From Hippophae tibetana (Eukaryota; Streptophyta; Magnoliopsida; Rosales; Elaeagnaceae), in NCBI GenBank assembly GCA_037013495.1, contig CM072810.1:30781843-30845842 (forward strand): a stretch of 64,000 nt of DNA, written 5' to 3'. A program made the position numbers and the translations under genes. The notes beneath the pieces are model-generated. The model saw only the letters and a program-made list of their open reading frames with translations. It ran no database searches and was not told where the DNA came from. Positions 19,795 through 32,856 of this stretch are shown one piece after another (within the stretch, counting starts at the first letter, position 1; each line of letters opens with the position of its first letter).

Positions 19795-21425
19795 GTAATC
19801 TTTCTCCTCTTTTCTCTTTATCTTTAATTTGTAGTTGTTACATTGAGGACAATGTAAGTTCTAGGTTGGGGGTGGTGAAAAGTTACCATGCTTAATAAAA
19901 AAAATAAATAAAATATATATATATAAAAAAAAATTTATTTTCACAAAAATGTATCATTTCTTTAAATCAAATTTAAGTAAATAGTTAAGCCTTTGGTACT
20001 GTTAGATTAATTTTTGAAAACATATCATGAAATATTTTGTAATTATTTTTGATAATTAGTTAGTTTTTGTCATAACTTGTATTTCTTGATAAAATGTGGA
20101 AATTATATTAAACCCAAAATCGGTGTTTATGAATTTTTTTTTAGTGGAGACTACCCTTGTGAGATATAATTTGAGCCTAATTTCTTTTATTCAGAGTGAA
20201 ATATATATTTTTTCTACTCCAAACACATTTCTTATTTATTCAAAAATTTAGATGATCTCTATAGGTATTAGCATTGAATGTATGAATTTTTTCTCATCTT
20301 AATAGAGTATCATATATTTTTGATTATTATTTTTGTTTAGGTTAAACGATTTGAGTAGAAATTGATAGTATATGCTTATATCTCATTCATGCATGACTCC
20401 TACAAAAACAAAAAGACATATCTGGGGTTACCTAAACCAAGATCAAACAGAAAAGCCACAAAATTAACCACTCACCAAAATCCAAAAAATGTACAATTTG
20501 TACATGGGTTGACTCTCTAAAAAATACATATATTAAAAAAAAATGTATAGAGAGATAAAAAAATAGTATCATCTACATACTATGACCCACATTGCCAACA
20601 AAGTTGTGAGTAAAGGTTAAATACAAAAGAAAGATATAGGAAGTAATTCCCTAAAAAATCATTACAATTTCTTCATTTGTAAAAAGCATATATCTTGAAA
20701 TTCTTTCTTAATGAGTTTGATTTATGCATGAAAATAATTTTTATATATGATATCTTTATAATTTATACATTCGATTCCTTTCATGAGATCAATGTTAAAA
20801 TAACACTTTGAGCCTTTATTCTTTATACATATGCGAACATATTAGTTCATTTCTATACATCAACTCTTTCGCATATAAATTAGTATGAGTGTTTGAACCC
20901 ATAGGATTCAGTGCTTTGAGAGTATTGACTTGTGAGGAATAGAGTCAAAGCGAATTCTGATTCATGACACTGAAATTGGGTAAAATTAAATTGATACATT
21001 TTTGAAATAAAATATGAAAATGATTTTCGACTAATTATTGTAATAAAATCATGATTGTTTAAAGAGATTAAAATAACTTATGCTTGAGATTTTAATTATG
21101 ATCTTAAAAGAGATTAAAAAGTATGAGATATTTTTGTGATATGTTGTTTTCTTTTATTCTTAAATTAATTTTTGATTGTGTTGTAATTTTAATTTTTGAT
21201 TTGATTGTTTTTATTTTTTACATTTAGTTCAATGTTTGAGGGTATCATTACTGAAAACCCTCACGAGACTCAAACTCGTCCACTAGGGCAACCTAGGGGT
21301 TTAACGGCTTGTTGCATACGCTAAATGCAACCGTTTCAATCCACGAAAGTGATTTAGGATAGTTTAATTTTTAACTTTTATCGCTTCTCTTGCTAAGAGA
21401 CTAGCAAGAAGCTGGTTGGGGGTTG
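19795..21425 (+). other. Element B noncoding 3' region
   Basis: AT-rich, with no frame of note and no env-like gene. Near 19845-19880 stands the Athila-typical motif ATTGAGGACAATG followed by AGGTTGGGGGTGG, a possible internal polypurine-type tract. The segment just before the LTR (21405-21425, AAGAAGCTGGTTGGGGGTTG) is the likely primer site for plus-strand synthesis. Confidence 0.65.
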
Positions 21426-23351
21426 TGATGAGTGCTCAAAAAGCACTAAAATAACCATGATTTTATGTACATTAATTGATTAAATATATATATATTTATA
21501 TGTTTTATCATATATTTATATAAATTTGTCTTTTTCGGAATCACGGGTATTTTTATTGTTTTTCAGGTATTTTGGCTTAAAAACGCAATTTAAAGACTCA
21601 AAGAGGAATACTTGAAGCAATACATCACAAATATATCAATAAATAAGTGAGAAAAGGTCAACAAACATGGAAAAATCGAACGAAATGGGTCGAAAAGGTC
21701 AAAAATGTCAAAAAGACGGAAATCGCGCGCCGCAGCCCAGCCGTGCGCGCAGCCCAGCGCCCAGCCGCGCACGCCCCAGCGCCCCATGCCGCGCGCGCCC
21801 GCGCGCGCGGGCACTGTTTACGCCCAACGCGTTTTCGCCCCATTTTTCACGTGCAGCAGCCCCTGTGACGTCATGCTGACGTCATTGATGACATCAGCAA
21901 TTCCAATACGCGTTTTTACATTTTTTAATATTTTTTTAACATTTTTTTACTCATTTTTTCTCTCCATCCTCACCTATAAATACCCCCCTTCCCTTCACTT
22001 CAAAACACACCTTCAAAACTCACTTCTCTCTTCTTTCTTTCTCTCATTTCTAAGCTTTTCTTAGTTTTTCTCTTAGTTTTTAGTTCAATTCTCTTAGGTT
22101 TAGAGTTCTTCTCTTTTTGAGAGGAACTTGTAATGTTTTTGTAATAATTTAGATTTTTGATTCAATATATGGAAGTGCAAATTCCGCTCGGAGGTTTTCT
22201 AGCTACGGGAATAACGTCAAAGTTCTGTAAGGATTTTATTTTCTTTACAGTTATTTTTATGCTTTATTCTTACATGTTATATTCAACTTGTCTGTGGTTA
22301 AATTTAACTATGCTGGTTGTTTAGTAAATATGATGTAATAATGACGTTGTTATGCTTGCGAAATATTAAATAGGTAAAAATCTCTAAAATGAATTGATTT
22401 TTGTTTTTATTCAAGATTTTATATTAAGAATGTTAGAGAGAAATATATTATTTTTCATTACAAACTTAAACCTGAAAATTAGATTTTAAGGTTTAGTTAT
22501 CCGGTCTAATTTAGAGTAGTGCTCTTTTATTTGTTGGTACAATCACCCGGTAGTTAGAGTGAAACTCTATTTCGAAAGTTTTTATAAGAATTATTATGTG
22601 AAAATATATTGACAACATGTTTTCAATAGTGGTTTTAAAACTTGAAAGTTAGTACTCGGATAATTAAATTCTTATGTTTAATTTGGACACCTTGAATAAT
22701 GTTTAAATTGTCTAACCCCACCAAAGGTGGCATTTAAATGGTTTATTTTCAATCTCTTAGAAAAAGGAATTAATTTAATTAAGCATATTAGTTATCAACC
22801 CCACCCATAGGTGTTAATTGATTTGTTTAGTTAACAAAGAATATCTAACCCCACCAAAGGTGATATTTATATAAAAAAGAGAGAATCAATAAAATATCAA
22901 TTTATATCTTTAATAACCTAGTTAATATGAGCAAGCATAATTAATTTAGTTATTACATCCATAAATACTCCGCTAATATAAATGATAAAAATTTGCATGA
23001 ATATTTATTGAATCTGTATATATGTTTATTTTTAGATAATTATTTATTGAATTTGTATCTATGATTATTTTTATGTTATTAGATCATATTTAATTAATCT
23101 GTATATATGTTTATTTTATGTTATTAGATTAGGAACACAAAAACCAAACTATCGTGACAGGATGTTTAGGATTTAATTTCGTTTTTAAAAGTTTGAATAA
23201 TAAATTAAAAACCACATACATTCCTTCCTTAGATCGACCTTGGGAGTATACTTATCATTTTCTTCGAAATGATTCGTGCACTTGCGAGAGTTTTATAAAT
23301 ATTAAAACCAAAGTATTGGCAAGAATCGACGATGTCGGTTTTCGTTCATCA
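21426..23351 (+). repeat. Element B 3' LTR
   Basis: 1926 bases, with the same TGATGA/TCATCA ends, terminal hairpin, GC-rich patch (21720-21815, shorter than in the 5' LTR), TGACGTCA sites at 21866-21873 and 21877-21884 plus TGACATCA at 21889-21896, TATAAAT at 21975-21981 and three U5 AACCCCACC repeats. Confidence 0.92.
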
Positions 23352-23506
23352 AGTTTTTGGCGCCATTGCCGGGGAAGGAATAGCGTTTTTAAATTATTTA
23401 TCAAAATTTTAAAAACATTTTTGTGCTATAAATAATTGTGATATTTTAACAATAATCAAATTTCAAAATTCATAATAAATAAAAAATAAAAAAATAAAAA
23501 AAATAA
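23352..23506 (+). repeat. Second copy of B primer site and leader start, after the 3' LTR
   Basis: Sequence after the 3' LTR repeats that after the 5' LTR (11835-11990): the primer site TGGCGCCATTGCCGGGGA at 23358-23375, the GAATAGCGTTTTTAAATTAT stretch and the first AAATAAA repeats. It ends abruptly at 23506. A single clean insertion would have the target duplication here. It implies a tandem (LTR-body-LTR-body) intermediate or recombination with another copy. Confidence 0.9.
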
Positions 23507-23681
23507 ATCTTTCTTTTGTAATTATCCTGTACTCACAACTTTATCTCTCTATTTTTTTTCTGAACATATTTCTCAATATATATATTTTAGAGAGTCAACT
23601 CATGTAGAGATTTTACATTTTTTAGGATTTTGGTGAGTGGTTAATTTTGTGGCTTTTCTGTTTGATCTTGGTTTAGGTAAC
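23507..23681 (+). repeat. 175-bp direct duplicate of the DNA left of B (9678-9852), carrying the empty target site
   Basis: Nearly identical to 9678-9852, both lacking a roughly 35-bp segment present in B and C (20575-20600 and 44155-44195 regions). The left copy ends GGTTTAGGTAAC and then B begins. This copy ends with the same bases at 23681 and continues directly into CTAGATATATC, i.e. the uninterrupted element A sequence. Confidence 0.9.
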
Positions 23682-24693
23682 CTAGATATATCTATCTTTT
23701 TTTTGTAGTAGTCATGCATGAATGAGATATAAGCATATACTATCAATTTCTACTAAAATCATTTATTCTAAGCAAAAATAATAAAAAATATATACGATAC
23801 TCTGTTAAGATGAGAAAAAATTCATATATTCGATGCTAATACCTATGGAGATGATCTAAAAAATTGAAAAAAAATAAGAAATGTGTTTAGAGTAGAAAAA
23901 ATATATATTTCACTCTAAATAAAGAAAATTAGGCTCAAATTATATCTCATAAAGGTAGTCTCCACTAAAAAAAAATCATAAACACCGATTTTAGGTTTAA
24001 TATAATTTCTACATCTTATCAAAAAATACTAGTTATGACAAAAAAACTAACTAATTACCAAAAACAATTACAAAATTTTTCATGATATGTTTTCAAAAAT
24101 TAATTTAAAAGTACAAAAGACTTAACTATTTATTTAAATTTGATTTAAAGAAATGATAAATTTTTGTGAGAATTTTTTTTAAATTAATTCTAAAATTACA
24201 AAAATTACTAAAGCACATAAAATAAAACCAAACACCATAAAAATGAAAATGTGAAAATAAAATAATAAAATAATAAATTTTTTTATTTTTAAAATTGTTA
24301 ATTTTTGTTTTTGTTTTTTAAGCATGGTAACTTTTCACCACCCCCAACTTAGAACTTACATTGTCCTCAATGTAACAACTATAAATTAAAGATAAATAGA
24401 AAAGAGAAGAAATATTACCTATTTCCTGAGAATGTGCAAGTAGTAATGAAGAAATGCAGGTGCATCTATCATATTCATCAATAAAGTTCATATAGACAGA
24501 TCGATGTGAACTTCAAATATCTCAACAAATATTTTTAGTTTTAATAATTTTAAAATTATTCACATGTAATTAAACTAAAATAAACAATAGAAATTAAATA
24601 AATAAAAGAAATAAAAGAAAATTACCTAATATGATGGGTTGCCTCCCATCCAGCGCTTAGTTTAACGTCTTAGCAAGACGTAACTTTATGGTG
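23682..24693 (-). other. Element A noncoding 3' region (pol-proximal part)
   Basis: AT-rich, equivalent to 19520-20430 of B in reverse. Contains the CACCACCCCCAACTTAGAAC / ATTGTCCTCAAT motif (24338-24375), a degenerate version of the 33-codon frame near 24430-24530, and the two post-pol hairpins at about 24640-24676. No gene. Confidence 0.75.
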
Positions 24694-27600
24694 CTAAGGG
24701 TTACTCAGCCAAATGCAATCCATTTCAGCAATGTTGTTTGGTTCTTCTAAATAAGGCTTCACACGATACCCATTGACTTTGAATGTTTTTTGTGTATTGG
24801 AATCCAATAGTTCTACTACTCCATATGCAAACACCTCAACTATTTGGAATGGTCCATCCCATCTTAAATCTCAGCTTTCCTGGAAACAATCTCAAACGAG
24901 AGTTAAATAAAAGAACTTTCATTCTAGGGTGAAGAGTCTTAGGCACTAGCCTCTTGTCATGATAGCGCTTAGTACACTCTTTGTATAATTTGGTATTCTC
25001 ATAGGCTTCGTTCCTAATTTCTTCCAACTCATTAAGATGGAGTAACCGTTTTTCTCCTACTTTATCTAAATTCATGTTTAACTCTTTAATTGCCCAGTAA
25101 GCCTTGTGTTTAAGTTCAACTGGAAGGTGGCACGCTTTCCCAAAGATTAACCAGTAAGGGCTCATCCCAATAGGTGTTTTGTAAGCGGTGTGGTATGCCC
25201 ATAAGGCATCATTTAACTTAAATGCCCAATCCTTCCTTGAAGGACGCACAGTGCATTCCAATATTCCCTTAATTTGCTTATTACTTACTTCCACTAAACC
25301 AGAAGTTTGAGGATGATATGGAGTAGATACTTTATGTGTGATGTTGTACTTGTTTAGTACTCCATCAAAGATCTTGTTACAAAAATGGCTACCTCCATCA
25401 CTTATTATAGCTCTAGGCATTCCGAACCTGCTGAATATTAAATCCTTCAAGAATTTAATAACAATATTAGCATCATTGGTTTTAGTGGGGATAGCTTCTA
25501 CCCACTTGGATACATAATCCACAGCAATCAAAATATATTGAAAACCATTGGATGGGGGAAAAGGACCCATAAAGTCAATCCCTCATACATCAAAGAGTTC
25601 AACAACTAAATTAGATGTCAAAGGCATTTCATCTCTTTTACTTATGTTTCTTGTTCTTTGACATCTATCACATTGTCCACAAAACATATGAGCATCTTTA
25701 AAAAAAATGGGTCAAAAGAATCCAGACTGTAATACCTTACGGGCTGTCTTTTCACCACCAAAATGGCCCCCACAATGAAGTTCATGACAAAAATTTAGAA
25801 TGCTCTTATGTTTTTCTTCAGATACACATCTCCGGATGACTTGATCTTGACCAATCTTGTATAAATAAGGGTTATCCCAGAAATAGTCCTTAATAGTTTT
25901 AAAAAACCTTTTTCTTGTCCTGATATGAAGTATTAGGTCGCAAAACACCAATGGTAAGATAGTTTACAATATCAACATACCATGGGTTCGGACCTATTGA
26001 AAATAACTGTTCATTAGGAATGGTTTCAACTATATCTTCATTACTCTCATTTTTAAGAGAATTGAAGTCAGAAATCAACCTAGAAAAATGGTCAGCTACT
26101 AAGTTTTCACTGCCTTTCTTATCCTTGATTTCTTGGTCAAATTCTTGTAAGAGTAAGAACCACCTGATTAATATTGGCTTGGAATTTGGTTTACTTAATA
26201 GGTATCTTAAATCAGCATGATCAGAATGCACAATCACTTTAGATCCTACTAAATAATTCCTTTTCAGTGGTGGTATAATTCATTTGGACATCATTGAGTG
26301 TTTTGCTAGCATAGTAGATGACATGCAAACACTTATCCACTTTTTGTCCCAAGACTGCTCTGATAGCATAATCAGAAGCGTCACATTATTTCAAAAGGTA
26401 AATACTAGTTTGGTGCCATAATAACAGGGGTAGATGTTAGTTTCTCTTTCAAGGTATTAAAGGCAATAAGGCAGTCCTTGTTAAAATTAAAATAAACATT
26501 TTTTGATAGCAAGTAACATAAAATGACGACTTATTTTAGAGAAATCTTTAATAAATCGTCTGTAAAATCTTGCATGTCCTAAGAAGCTTCTTATCCCCTT
26601 CATAGATGTAGGGGGAGGTAGTTTGGAAATCAATTCAACTTTTGCCTTATCAACTTCAATACCCTTGTTTGAAATTATATGTCCTAAAATTATCCCTTGT
26701 TGAACCATAAAATGACTTTTCTCCCAACTAAGGGTGAGATTGCATTCAATGCATCTTTCTAAAACCAAAGTCAATTTATGTAAGCAATCATCAAATGAGT
26801 TTCAAAAGACAGAGAAGTTGTCAATGAAAATCTCAATGAATTTTTCGACCATATTCGAGAAAATAGATATCATGCATCTCTGGAAAGTGGCAGGGGGATT
26901 GCATAACCCAAATGACATTCTTCGAAAAGCAAATATCCCAAAAGTACATGTAAATGTGGTCTTTTCCTGATCTTCTAGTGCTATGGGTACTTGATAATAT
27001 CCAGACAATCCATCTAGAAAACAGTAAAATTCGTGCCCAACTAATCTTTCCAACATTTGATCAATGAATGGAAGAGGAAAGTGATCCTTTTTAATATATA
27101 AATTTAGTTTCCTAAAATCTATACACATTCTCCATCCAATGATTATTCTAGTGGGCACTAATTCACTTTTGTCATTTTTAACAACTGTTATCCCAGATTT
27201 CTTTGGTACCATATGCACTGGACTAACCCACTTACTATCCGCAATAGGATAGATAATTCCTTCTTCTAACAATTTAAGAATTTCTTTCTTAACTACCTCT
27301 TGCATATTTGGGTTTAGTCTTCTTTGGCCCTCTCGTACAGGTTTAGCACCATCCTCCAAGTTGATCTTATGCATACACATTGTAGGACTAATGCCTCTTA
27401 TATCCTTGATACTCCAACCTATAGCTTTCTTAAACAGTTTAAGCACTTTGATAAGTTCCTTTTCTTGGGTTTTGGTCAAGGTTGAAGAAATTATCACTGG
27501 ATAAGTTTCTCCTTCTCTCAAAAACACATATTTTAAATGCTCAGGTAAGTCTTTGAGTTCAAGTTCAGATGGATTGGCCTCTTTACTAGATGAAGAACTA

Positions 27601-29859
27601 GGTAGATTTAAAAGTGTACTAGATTTTGTCATTACTTCATCATTGTCTAGTCGTTCAAGGTACCCCTTTAATTTCCTCAACTAAATCTTCTTCGACCTCT
27701 TCAAGTGTAAGAACGGTTTCAAGCTTGTCTTCTATTCTGGTTTGGAAAAAGGTGTTTTGGACGAGATTATCCAAAGGGTCAACATCAAATATTTCATCGA
27801 TGGTAGAAATAGAAGGAAAAGGTGAAGAACCAAAAACTTTAAAATGAACCGTCTCTCCTAAGACTGTCTTTGTCAAATTTCCATCTTGGACATCAATAAT
27901 AGTTTTAGTAGTTGCCATAAACGGTCTACCAAGCAATATTGTGTGCTCTCTGTCCAATGGTGGATTTTCTTGCATATCCAGACCACAAAGTCAACAGGTA
28001 TTATCAGTTTGTCTACTTGTACCAACACATCCTCAACTATTCCCTTTGGATACTTAAGAGATCTATCTACATATTCAAGGGACATAGTTGTGGGTTTTAA
28101 ATCTTCTAGATTGAGCTGTAAGAATATAGAGTAGGGCATCAAATTTATACTAGCACCTAAATCAAGCATTGCTTTAGCAACCTTCCTATCCCCCATAGTT
28201 ATGTTTATAATAAAACTTCCAAGGTCTTTCAACTTAGGGGGTAGTTTGTGCTGAAGTACAGCGCTAGAAATTTCTGATACTACTACTCGTTCATTCAGTT
28301 CATACCTCCTTTTCTTAGTGTTCAACTCTTTGAAAAACTTGGCATATGAGGGCACATTCATGATCACTTCTAATAATGGTAAATTGATATTTACTTTAGA
28401 GAGCATATTAAAAAGATCATTGAATTGCTTATCTTGTTTGGATTCTTTTAACCGGTGGGGAAAAGGTACTTACATCTGGTGTGGTTCTGTTGTCTTTTGA
28501 ATTTTGGGGGTGTCAGATGTCCCCCCAATGAGTTTTTCAGAAGGCTTGTTAAGTTTAGCACTTGTTTCTCCTTTTTGCGAGATTAGAATATCGCCTTCTT
28601 TGTTACCTGAACTACAAGGTAGATTGTTAGAGATTTCAGGTAAACTGGTATTGACTACCTTACCACTTCGAAGGGTTCTTACATCCTTTGCTTGTTCTGG
28701 TTGACTGGGCAACCTTCCTGGTTCTTTCTTTTGCATTTGTTCAGCCAGTTGCCCAACTTTAGATTCAATCCTTTTAACCGAAGCCTCCATGGTGTTCAAC
28801 CTTTGATTAGTCATCAATTGGTTGTCACGACTAACTTGAATAAAAGCATTCAAGCTATCCTCTAAGGTTGGCATAAAAGATTGGCTTAGTGGGTAAGGGT
28901 GGTTGTTATTCGACCTTAGTGTTGGACATTGGGTGTAGGCTAGGTAATTGTTTTGCTTCCAATGATGGTTAGGGTGATTATAGGTGTTTGGATGATACCT
29001 TTGAAAGGATTTGACTTCCTCCATGGCATCGACACTAGAATCACAAGTATTTGAACAATTATGAGTACCATGCCCAATTGAAAAACACACTTCACACACC
29101 TCTTGATTTGGCATTTGGTGGGTAGTGAGAAGTTGCACTTGTTTAGTCAATTTAGCAAGTTGCAAGGTTATCTCATTATCGGAGCCAACTTCATTGACTC
29201 TTGCTCTCCTTCTAGAACTTCTTTGTTGGGAATTGGAACGCAATAGCTCATAAAGATTATAGGTTTCCTCTGCGGTTTTTTCTTCCACAACACCTCCAAC
29301 AGCATTATCAACCATGTATTGACTCTGTAGTGTCAATCCATCATAAAAGAATTGGTTTTATAGCTGTAATGGAAAGCTATGATTATGACATTGAATGAAA
29401 AAGGAGTTTGAATCGTTCCCTAGCTTCATGAAAGGGCTCTTTATACATTTGAGAAAATGTTGCTATCTTCGTCCTTAGATCAACAGTCTTTTGATGGGAA
29501 TAGAACCTACCCATAAACATTTCATATACTTGCTCCCAAGTTTTTAGAGAACCCGACTATAGAGTAATGAACCATGACCAAGCTTTATCCTTGAGGGTGT
29601 AAGGAAAACACCTCATCCTTAGTCAATCTTCATTAATTGCATGTAGTGGAAAGGTTTGGACAATAGCATAGAATTCTAGAATGAAATGCAAAGGGTCTTC
29701 ATTAGGGACACCGTAAAAGGAAGGCAACAAAGAATAATGAATCTTTTTCAATTCATAATTCCTTGTAGCCTCTTGTAATTGTATGCAGGAAGTTACATTG
29801 CCTATGATTGGCATTGTATAGTATTTCATCATTTTCCGCCTATCTTCAGCATCTCCCAT
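24694..29859 (-). pseudogene. Gag2-pol of element A, inactivated
   Basis: Runs from ATG 29859 to the pol stop at 24696-24694. Gag2 shows the [19 protein letters not shown] region, then a TGA near 29630 in place of Gln, then frame breaks. The zinc knuckle is intact here as C-x2-C-x4-H-x4-C (about 29100-29060). Around 28250 gag2 and protease are one continuous frame (KLPPKLKD), which I take as the ancestral state. Protease DLGAS is present. RT has FIDN in place of FMDD, losing a catalytic Asp. Further stops include TGA for Trp just before the integrase GIDF motif (near 25590). The D,D35E residues of integrase remain recognisable. Many changes are G to A on the coding strand, as expected of methylated DNA decaying. 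Confidence 0.92.
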
Positions 29860-30200
29860 GGTTATTTGTAGTTGAAATTGATCCTCTTTCTATTGTGTAT
29901 CAATATTTAGCTCTTAAAAAATAGTAGATATCTAAGAAATATTTCTCACTTGACAAAATGTATAGGCTTAAAGCAAAAAGGTGCAGGGAACCTAATTTTT
30001 TTTAAACAAACGAATTTATTTCATTTGGATTTTATTATACACAAAATAAAACTAAAACAAAGGAAAATACAATAATGGGTGACCTCCCACGTAGGACTAA
30101 AATTTATCGTCTTCTAGTAAGACGTTGCTTGGAGATTGTAGAATGACAAACTCAATATCTCCTCTTCATTGAATTTATTTTACCCCATTTGACCATCAAA
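29860..30200 (-). other. Element A spacer between gag1 and gag2
   Basis: Counterpart of 13965-14348, with the CGTCTTCTAGTAAGACG hairpin at about 30108-30124 and the GGGTGACCTCCC-type hairpin at about 30076-30092. No coding capacity. Confidence 0.65.
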
Positions 30201-31543
30201 TTAGTCTTTGCTTTGTTTTTGCAAATGTTCAACTAACTGTTCTACTTGAACTTCCATCTTTTTTATAGAAGCTTACATAGAGTCCAACCATTGATTGGTT
30301 TTAGATTGGTTATCTCTACAAACATGAATAAAAGAATTCAAGTTGTCCTCTAGGGTTGATTTATTGGGAATGCTTCTTGGAATAGGCAGGTGGAATTACT
30401 AGCATGACTGATTTGAGCTTTGAGCGAAAAGAGGGTTGTTTTGCCTCCATGAGAAGTTCCGATGATTTCTCCACCCAGGATTGTAGGTATTTGAATTGGG
30501 GTCGAACCTTGGTCTTTGTTGATATGCTCCCAATACATTAACCTATTCAGGTCCAACTGTTGTTTCTCCTTGATATGGATAGGCTTCAGTACCATGTCCG
30601 ATGTTGCTATACAAACCATACTGTTCATTATTGGTGTTGGTTTATGTAGTGAGAAGGGCAACTTGCTTGGTCAATTGAACAAGTTGTTGTTGAACTTCAT
30701 TGCTGGAATCGATTTAATAAACTCCAACTTTTCTCACTCGTAAGCGTTTCTGTTGGAAATTAGCACCCAACATCTCAAAGAGGTTGAGCGTCTCTGAGGT
30801 AGTCTTTTCTCCCATTGCTCCTCCTACAGCGTTGCCGACAATGAACTAACATTGTTGTGTAAGTCCATCATAAAAGAATTGGTTCTGCAACTTCAGGGGA
30901 AAGCTGTGATGAGGACATTGAGTGAGAAACATTTTGAACCTATCCCAAGCTTCATGGAATGGTTCTCCTTCCATCTGAGAGAAAGTAGCAATCTTTCCTC
31001 TCAACTCTGATGTTTTTTGGTGGGAATAGAATTTTCCCATGAATTTATTATAAATGTTCTCCCATGTCATCAGAGAACCTAGGGGAAGTGACATCAACCA
31101 AGCTTTGGCCTTATCCTTTAAGATGTAGGGGAAACATCTCATTCGAAATTGATCCTCGTTTAGAATACCGAGCGGGAAGGTTTGGACTGTAGCATAAAAG
31201 TCTCTAATGAAGGAAAGAGAATCTTTATTAGGCTGCCCATAAAAGAAGGAAGCATAGAAAAATGAATATTTTTTAGTTCATAATTCCGAGCAGCCTCACC
31301 CAACTGGATAACGACAATTTCCGTGTCAATCACCGGTCTTGCAAACTCCTTCATGATGGTTTTCCTAACATGTTGGATTTCTTCCATTTCTTTCGGTTCC
31401 ATTAAAGGATTAAGGCTTGGTTCTATGTTTGGCTCAAAAACAGGTTGATGGTTGGAATCCAGTCTTGTTGACACTTGTTTAAATTTATGAATATTATTTA
31501 CATATGGTGTAAGGGGGTTTCCTAAAGATCTGCTACCACGTAT
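30201..31543 (-). pseudogene. Gag1 of element A, inactivated
   Basis: Homologous to B gag1 along its length. The start codon is ATA (31543-31541), frameshifts fall near 31150 and 30660, and stops lie in between. The zinc-knuckle site reads Tyr-x2-Tyr-x4-His-x4-Tyr. The C-terminal end (KQSKD then stop at 30203-30201) matches element C, showing that B's gag1 tail is derived. Confidence 0.88.
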
Positions 31544-32832
31544 AGATTATTGGAAACGTAAATTTAAAAATCCTGTAAAAAAAATAATAATAGAATAACG
31601 AGACAAAAATTTAGAGAGAATTTACATGGTATTTAATACAAAATACTAAACAAAACTAGTTAAACCCTAAGTGATTTTATTTTATTATTTTTTTTTAAAG
31701 AAAATAATAAACTAAAGTTTTTTATTTTTTATTTTAAATTTTAAATTTTTATTTTATTTTTTTTAAAAGAAAATACTTAAATAAATTTAAAAATTTATTT
31801 ATTTATTTTCAAAATTTTATTATTTTATTATTTTATTTATTTGTTTTTATTTTATTTATTTCATGTTTTTTAAGATAAAATAACATAAGCACTATTAACT
31901 AAGAGTGCTCCGAGGAAAGAATAGTGATGCAAAGGCTCCTTAAAAACTATCATCCTAGACACAACAACGTTTCGAGGGAAGCCTAGTGGCACAAAAGCTT
32001 CCAAGAACTAGTCTCCTATACAAAACTAACTTAGATCTTTACTTTTTATGCTATTAAATTAATTAAGTTAAGTTAAGTAAAAAATTTAAGTTAATTAGAA
32101 AATGTATGTTATATAAGTTAATGAAAATCTAAGTTAATTAAGTTAAAAAAAATAAGTTAAAACAAAAATTAAGATAAAACATAGTTAAAGTAGAAAAAAA
32201 AATTAAAAATTAAACAAAACAAAACAAAATAAAATAAAATTGAAAAAGGTAAAAGAAAACAAAATAAAAATTGATTTTTTTTTTATTTTTTTTAATATTA
32301 TTATTTTTTATTTAAAATTTATTTAAGTTTTATTTATTTATTTTTTTTTACTTCAAATTTTAAATTGCAAAATTATTTTACTATTAACGCTATAATTATT
32401 ATTATTATTTTTTAAATTTAAAATTATTCATTTATTTATTTATTTATGAACGTTAAATTTATTATTATTATTATTATTTTCTCTTTTTTTTTTTCTTTTT
32501 TTCAAATTTTTAAATTTGTTTTTATGAAATTTGATATTTGAATTTTTTTTATTTCTTATGAAATTTGATTATTATTATTATTATTTTTACTTCAATTTTC
32601 AAATTTTAAAATTGTTTTATTATTCACGCTATAATTTTTATTTATGTTTTTATTTTTTTTATGAATTTTGAAATTTGAAATTTTTTATTTTTTGTTTTTT
32701 TATGAAATTCGAAATATGAAATTTTTTATATTTTTATTTTTTTTGTTTTAATTAAAAATAAAAAAAATCACAATTATATATAGCACAAAAAGTTTTTAAA
32801 ATTTTGATAAATAATTTAAAAACGTTATTCCT
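31544..32832 (-). other. Element A leader
   Basis: Noncoding. The two leader stem-loops lie at 31918-31953 and 31980-32014, partly decayed. The rest (32040-32760) is long, AT-only low complexity, more expanded than in B and C, with TTATTATTATT and TTTTTTATTT tracts and degenerate copies of the leader repeat. Confidence 0.7.
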
Positions 32833-32850
32833 TCCCCAGCAATGGTGCCA
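32833..32850 (-). other. Element A primer-binding site, decayed tRNA-Asp type
   Basis: On the minus strand TGGCACCATTGCTGGGGA, the B site with two further changes, seven bases inside the 5' LTR end. Confidence 0.75.
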
Positions 32851-32856
32851 AAAACT

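Larger units (their letters stand above)
9853..23351 (+). mobile_element. Element B: 13.5-kb Athila-lineage LTR retrotransposon with two gag genes, best-preserved copy
   Basis: Plus-strand Ty3/gypsy element with 5' LTR 9853-11834, primer site 11841-11858, an 816-base leader, gag1, gag2, pol and 3' LTR 21426-23351. The LTRs are near-identical apart from scattered substitutions and length changes in low-complexity tracts, so the insertion is younger than A, in whose 3' noncoding region it lies. The pol frame is intact over 1191 codons. Gag1 is shortened by a frameshift, and gag2 and pol lie in different frames. No env-like frame exists in the 1.9 kb between pol and the 3' LTR. After the 3' LTR a partial second leader follows instead of a simple target duplication. 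Confidence 0.93.

Noticed and set aside
19795..21425. An env-like gene between pol and the 3' LTR, as in some Athila elements
   Set aside because: No open frame, signal peptide or transmembrane pattern in B, A or C; the region is AT-rich and noncoding.
9600..23700. A CRISPR-like or phage-like array from the many direct repeats
   Set aside because: The repeats are LTRs, leader repeats and flank duplication of plant retrotransposons; there are no regular short repeat-spacer units.
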